Below are positions 60,425 to 64,000 of a stretch of DNA of 64,000 nt, in pieces; the first letter of the stretch is position 1; the number at the start of each line of letters is the position of its first letter. The stretch comes from Roseofilum sp964616725 (GTDB taxonomy: Bacteria > Cyanobacteriota > Cyanobacteriia > Cyanobacteriales > Desertifilaceae): positions 16,943 to 80,942 of the forward strand of contig CAZTRW010000001.1 in the NCBI GenBank assembly GCA_964616725.1, read 5' to 3'. A program made the translations under genes and the position numbers. The notes beneath the pieces were generated by a model, which saw only the letters and a list, made by a program, of their open reading frames with translations, searched no databases and was not told the DNA's origin.

Positions 60425-60661
60425 ATGATTAACCTAGTCATTCTCGGACTTCTGTTGGTTGCCGGTTGGGTAGCGGCTGCCGTCATGGGGACTCAAGCCT
60501 ACTTCCGAGGCGAACAAACCAAATCAATCCACGAACGCAACTGGAACTCCGAAGACTTCAACCGCTTGGCTAAATCTGTCACCGGACAAGAAACTAACTA
60601 CGCCAACCGTGTTCCCGCTTACAGCCTAGATGCTTACACCAGCAACACCTTGGCCAGCTAA
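60425..60661 (+). CDS. Psb35-like small thylakoid protein
   Basis: The 78-residue protein has one N-terminal helix (INLVILGLLLVAGWVAAAVM), then GTQAYFRGEQTKSIHERNWN and AKSVTGQETNYANRVPAYSL. Length and the GTQAYFRGEQTK segment match my recollection of Psb35, the CP47-associated factor from Synechocystis. The start has AAGGAG seven bases upstream. An HLR1 motif lies upstream and an intrinsic terminator downstream, so it is a single-gene unit, probably light-regulated. Confidence 0.72.
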   Translation: MINLVILGLLLVAGWVAAAVMGTQAYFRGEQTKSIHERNWNSEDFNRLAKSVTGQETNYANRVPAYSLDAYTSNTLAS

Positions 60662-60706
60662 TTTCCTTGAGAGCGTGAGTACCCCTAACCCGTACTCACT
60701 CTGCCA

Positions 60707-60740
60707 CCGCCGACTTTGACCGGAGTCAGGCGGTTTTTTT
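60707..60740 (+). terminator. Intrinsic terminator
   Basis: CCGCCGACT pairs with AGTC-A-GGCGG (nine pairs with one bulged A, 8-base loop), followed by seven Ts. It lies 46 bases after the Psb35-like stop and ends that transcript. Confidence 0.9.
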
Positions 60741-60797
60741 GCTGTATTTGGGATAAGATAGTCATCCGTTATCTGCCCACCTCTTCCCCACCTCAGC

Positions 60798-61850
60798 ATG
60801 GATCAGTCTGCTTCCCAACTTGTAGAGCTACTGCTCGGAGAACAACCTCAACTGGACTTTAATCTACCCGATCCCGAAGATGAGGAAATTCCTGATGGAG
60901 AATTTCAGGAACGATTGGATACAGCTTGGTTAGTATGCGATCGCTTCGATTTGCAAACGGACATTTGGCGAGGGCGGATTTTACGAGCGATCCGCGATCG
61001 CGAAAAGAAAGGCGGCGATGGCAGAGGTACAGGATTTCTCAATTGGCTCAAATCAAAAGAAATTACCAAAAGTCAAGCTTATTCCCTGATTCAGTTAGCC
61101 AATAGCGCCGATACCCTGGTAGAAGAGGGACAGTTAGACCCGGAATCTGTGAATAATTTTAGTAAGCGCGCCTTTGTGGAAACGGCCAAAGCGCCCGTGG
61201 AAGTGCAACAATTAGTCACAGAGGCAGCAAGTCGAGGCGATCGCATCACCCGCCGGGAAGTCCGGCAACTTGCCGATGAATGGACAGCCATCTCCTCCGA
61301 TCTCCTTCCCATTGAAGTCAAGGAAAAAGCGGCATCTGGCACCATGGCTCCTCGTCATTTAGCGCCCCTGGTAAAAGAATTGGGCAAACTCCCGAACACT
61401 CACCTCCACACCATTCAAGCAGAAATTAGGGACAACCCGGATGTAGAAACCGTAAGACAAATGACATCAGAAGCGCGGAATTTAGCTAAATACTTAGATG
61501 CCGCTGCCCAAGTCCAAACCTTGAATCAATCCGCAGTTGACCTAGAACTCGCCCTAGATGAAGCTTTGCGCCTAGGGTGTTTGAGTACCGCATCCGATCT
61601 GCTCAAACAAGCCACCCAACTAGAACAAACGGCCGCTAAATTATACCTGACCTGGAAACGATTGGGGAACTTAGCCGATCGCCTATACGTGGAGACAGGC
61701 ACAAGTACCCCCCAATTGCGATCGCTCCTAAATCAACTAGGAAGCCTCACCAGTGAAATCCTCGAAGTTCCCCTAGAAGATACTCCAGCAGATCAAAGTA
61801 CCGCTCCCCATACCATCCGCCTGCAATGGCTTGGTAGTCCCGACCCTTGA
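60798..61850 (+). CDS. Conserved cyanobacterial protein of unknown function
   Basis: The 350-residue soluble, mostly helical protein has an acidic N-terminus (LDFNLPDPEDEEIPDGEFQE). AWLVCDRFDLQTDIWRGRIL and FLNWLKSKEITKSQAYSLIQ follow; the latter resembles a ParB/KorB-like or Sigma-like helix-turn-helix lead-in. A long helical region comes next (VDLELALDEALRLGCLSTAS). I recall similar proteins across cyanobacteria without a function. A DNA-binding role is possible but unproven. It stands alone after a terminator. Confidence 0.7.
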   Translation: MDQSASQLVELLLGEQPQLDFNLPDPEDEEIPDGEFQERLDTAWLVCDRFDLQTDIWRGRILRAIRDREKKGGDGRGTGFLNWLKSKEITKSQAYSLIQLANSADTLVEEGQLDPESVNNFSKRAFVETAKAPVEVQQLVTEAASRGDRITRREVRQLADEWTAISSDLLPIEVKEKAASGTMAPRHLAPLVKELGKLPNTHLHTIQAEIRDNPDVETVRQMTSEARNLAKYLDAAAQVQTLNQSAVDLELALDEALRLGCLSTASDLLKQATQLEQTAAKLYLTWKRLGNLADRLYVETGTSTPQLRSLLNQLGSLTSEILEVPLEDTPADQSTAPHTIRLQWLGSPDP

Positions 61851-61988
61851 TAGAGTAAGACCAGGTATAACCATTCGATAAATCAATGCAAATTCCCAAA
61901 ATCTCTAAGTTCCTAGGCATAAGAGAGTCGCTAAAGTAAGATATGCTCTGAAGGACACGCCCTGATCCCTAGATGAAAATCGCGATCG

Positions 61989-62010
61989 CTTAAGTTACAC
62001 TTAAGGTTAC
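61989..62010 (+). promoter_or_regulatory. Imperfect direct repeat upstream of ado
   Basis: CTTAAGTTAC and CTTAAGGTTAC lie one base apart, about 70 bases before the ado ATG and directly after a HIP1 site. Spacing of about 11 bases suits a regulator. It does not match the NtcA, HLR1 or full Pho box consensus. Confidence 0.3.
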
Positions 62011-62079
62011 CTGTGGACGCTCTTGCCCTAGGTCAGAGGCAAACCTTCAACATAGAAATTTTAGGAGATTAAGTGACTT

Positions 62080-62775
62080 ATGCAGCAGCTAGAAGTTAAA
62101 CTCGAACTCGACTATACAACCGAAATCTACAAAGATGCCTATAGCCGGATCAATGCGATCGTCATTGAAGGGGAACAAGAAGCCTACGATAATTATATGA
62201 ACCTGGCAGAACTGCTGCCCGATTATAAAGACCAGCTAATCACCCTGGCCAAAATGGAAAATCGCCACATGAAAGGATTTCAAGCCTGTGGTAAAAACCT
62301 GAGCGTCACTCCAGATATGGAGTTTGCCAAAAAATACTTCAGTCAGTTACACCAGAATTTCCAAGACGCTTTGGCTGAAGGGAAAGTGGTGACCTGTTTG
62401 TTAATTCAAGCTCTGATTATCGAATGTTTTGCGATCGCCGCCTACCACATCTACATCCCCGTCGCCGATCCCTTCGCTCGTAAAATCACTGAAGGCGTAG
62501 TCAAAGACGAATACACCCACCTCAACTTCGGCGAAGAATGGCTCAAAGCCAACTTTGAAACCGCCAAAGCGGAACTCCAAGCAGCCAACCAACAAAACCT
62601 CCCCCTAGTTTGGCAAATGCTCAACCAAGTAGAAAAAGATGCCCATATTCTTGCCATGGAAAAAGAATCCCTCATAGAAGACTTCATGATTGCCTATGGC
62701 GAAGCCCTCGCCAACATCGGCTTTACCACCGGAGAAATCATGCGGATGTCTGCCTATGGCTTAACCAAAGCCTAA
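62080..62775 (+). CDS. Aldehyde deformylating oxygenase
   Basis: The 231-residue ferritin-like di-iron enzyme keeps all six ligands: Glu in INAIVIEGEQEAYDNY, ExxH in KMENRHMKGF, Glu in LIIECFAIAAY and ExxH in KDEYTHLNFGEEW, with the last Glu set near the family positions. It turns fatty aldehydes (C16/C18) into alkanes plus formate, using O2 and reduced ferredoxin. AGGAG lies 12 bases upstream. An intrinsic terminator separates it from the acyl-ACP reductase gene that supplies its substrate. Confidence 0.97.
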   Translation: MQQLEVKLELDYTTEIYKDAYSRINAIVIEGEQEAYDNYMNLAELLPDYKDQLITLAKMENRHMKGFQACGKNLSVTPDMEFAKKYFSQLHQNFQDALAEGKVVTCLLIQALIIECFAIAAYHIYIPVADPFARKITEGVVKDEYTHLNFGEEWLKANFETAKAELQAANQQNLPLVWQMLNQVEKDAHILAMEKESLIEDFMIAYGEALANIGFTTGEIMRMSAYGLTKA

Positions 62776-62816
62776 CTCCCTCACCCATGGCAGTAAAAAA
62801 CCATCCGTAAAACCTT

Positions 62817-62855
62817 TAATGTAGGGAAAAATTCAAACACCCCTACATTATTTTT
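62817..62855 (+). terminator. Intrinsic terminator between ado and aar
   Basis: TAATGTAGGG and CCCTACATTA form a perfect 10-bp stem with a 14-base loop, followed by TTTTT. It lies 42 bases after the ado stop and implies that aar has its own promoter. Confidence 0.85.
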
Positions 62856-62988
62856 GTCAACAACGATGATCATCATTTTTGAGAGTTTTGCCAAGTTTTG
62901 CCTGAGGGAGTCAATCAATAGCAGGATAGGCAGATTAGCCATTATGATTTACCCTAATATACAGACGGCTTAACTTAATAATAAATTC

Positions 62989-64000
62989 ATGTTTGGTTTG
63001 ATTGGTCACCTTACAAGCTTAGAACACGCCCAATCCGTTGCTAGGGACTTGGGATACCCAGAATATGCCGATCAGGGCTTAGACTTTTGGTGCTCTGCTC
63101 CGCCCCAAATCGTCGATCACATCAAAGTCACCAGTGCTACGGGACAAGTGATTGAAGGCAAATACGTGGAATCCTGCTTTTTGCCAGAAATGCTGGCGAA
63201 CCGCCGGATTAAAGCAGCCATCCGCAAAATCCTCAATGCTATGGCCCTCGCTCAGAAAACGGATATTGATATTACGGCTCTGGGGGGATTTTCTTCAATT
63301 ATTTTTGAAGAATTTAATCTGCACGAAAATCCTCAAGTCCGAAATGTGGAGCTAGAATTTAACAAGTTTACAACTGGCAATACCCACACCGCTTATATCA
63401 TCTGTCAGCAAGTTGAGCAAGTGACAGCAAACCTGGGGATAGATCTTTCCCAAGCAACGGTAGCGGTTTGTGGCGCAACGGGAGATATTGGTAGTGCAGT
63501 CTGTCGATGGTTGAATCAGAAGACTCAAGTGAGAGACTTGTTGTTGATTGCCCGTAATCAAGAGCGTCTCCAAGTCTTACAGAATGAGCTGGGACGGGGT
63601 AAAATTCTGGAGTTGGAAGAGTCTCTTCCCTTAGCAGATGTGGTAGTTTGGGTAGCAAGTATGCCGAAAGGGGTAGAAATTGATGCTTCTACTCTGAAAC
63701 ATCCCTGTCTGATGATTGATGGGGGATATCCCAAAAATCTGGCCACTAAGTTTCAGGATTCGGGAGTCCATGTGCTCAATGGGGGAATCGTAGAGCATTC
63801 CCTGGATATTGAATGGCAGATTATGCATATTGTGCAGATGGATGTGCCCCAACGCCAGTTGTTTGCTTGTTTTGCGGAGGCGATGATTCTGGAGTTTGAG
63901 CAGTGGTATGGCAGTTTTTCTTGGGGACGTAATCAAATTACAGTGGAGAAAATGGAGCAAATTGGCCAGGCTTCCCGAAAACATGGGTTTCGCCCGTTGT
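62989..64000 (+). CDS. Long-chain acyl-ACP reductase (3' end cut by window)
   Basis: From the ATG at 62989 337 codons are visible before the window ends; the family is about 340 residues, so only the last few are missing. It starts MFGLIGHLTSLEHAQSVARD. The NADPH Rossmann motif is VAVCGATGDIGSAVCRWLN, and the catalytic Cys is most likely in LFACFAEAMILEFEQWYG. It reduces acyl-ACP to fatty aldehyde for the upstream ADO. A possible -10, TATGAT, lies near 62943. Confidence 0.96.
   Translation, partial: MFGLIGHLTSLEHAQSVARDLGYPEYADQGLDFWCSAPPQIVDHIKVTSATGQVIEGKYVESCFLPEMLANRRIKAAIRKILNAMALAQKTDIDITALGGFSSIIFEEFNLHENPQVRNVELEFNKFTTGNTHTAYIICQQVEQVTANLGIDLSQATVAVCGATGDIGSAVCRWLNQKTQVRDLLLIARNQERLQVLQNELGRGKILELEESLPLADVVVWVASMPKGVEIDASTLKHPCLMIDGGYPKNLATKFQDSGVHVLNGGIVEHSLDIEWQIMHIVQMDVPQRQLFACFAEAMILEFEQWYGSFSWGRNQITVEKMEQIGQASRKHGFRPL

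Noticed and set aside
1..64000. CRISPR array, rRNA, tRNA or complete insertion sequence
   Set aside because: No regularly spaced repeats, no tRNA-like cloverleaf sequence and no transposase gene were recognised by reading. A tRNA or covariance-model scan would be decisive.

Overview
The window is chromosomal DNA from a cyanobacterium. The evidence is gene content: BtpA, PAM68, NdhS, a Psb35-like protein, zeta-carotene desaturase, the cyanobacterial alkane pathway (aldehyde deformylating oxygenase plus acyl-ACP reductase) and NrtABCD with the cyanobacteria-specific NrtC fusion. The palindrome GCGATCGC (HIP1) also occurs throughout. A filamentous, non-heterocystous lineage is plausible from the mix of families, but this is inference. 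Layout: 0-11 kb holds housekeeping and redox genes (PAM68, rpsO, a sulfotransferase, ruvA, btpA, a thioredoxin-like protein beside VKOR-thioredoxin, a CHASE2-PAS-GGDEF diguanylate cyclase, cysK, a J-domain protein). 11-19 kb is a divergent phosphonate-use locus: a 2-aminoethylphosphonate-type ABC importer on the minus strand facing a phosphonatase-like HAD hydrolase, an FAD amine oxidoreductase and an SDR on the plus strand, with endonuclease V trailing the importer. 19-29 kb has an AI-2E transporter, cysS, and the nrtABCD nitrate importer behind a well-formed NtcA-type promoter, followed by a ferrochelatase/CbiX-like chelatase with a poly-His tail. 29-47 kb has sfsA, an M16 homologue lacking its zinc motif, aroH, sppA, a DMT transporter, a PG-binding/HEAT membrane protein, a CPBP protease, crtQ, an M23 hydrolase, a TerB-like protein, a DUF167 gene overlapping dprA, a secreted WD40 protein and a large hybrid histidine kinase. 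47-51 kb is a compact minus-strand operon URC1-URC4-MOSC-upp, predicted to be the URC-type uracil catabolic route. 51-53.7 kb is an island lacking HIP1: a ParA-like ATPase with an altered Walker A, overlapping a HEPN-like gene that stops exactly where a 23-codon relic of a tyrosine (integron-type) recombinase begins, then a decayed secreted-protein gene. 53.7-64 kb returns to core genes: ndhS, a protein carrying four in-frame copies of a 24-bp mobile repeat, a CDF transporter, uraH-uraD (ureide pathway), J-domain and TPR proteins, proA, the Psb35-like gene behind a perfect HLR1 (RpaB) motif, and ado/aar, the latter cut by the window edge. Two themes recur. One is scavenging of alternative N and P sources: nitrate (nrt), uracil (URC), urate breakdown products (uraHD) and phosphonates. 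The other is colonisation by very small palindromic repeats, several of which sit inside coding regions in frame and have become part of the proteins. The best candidate for an under-described system is the ParA/HEPN pair; this copy looks disabled.
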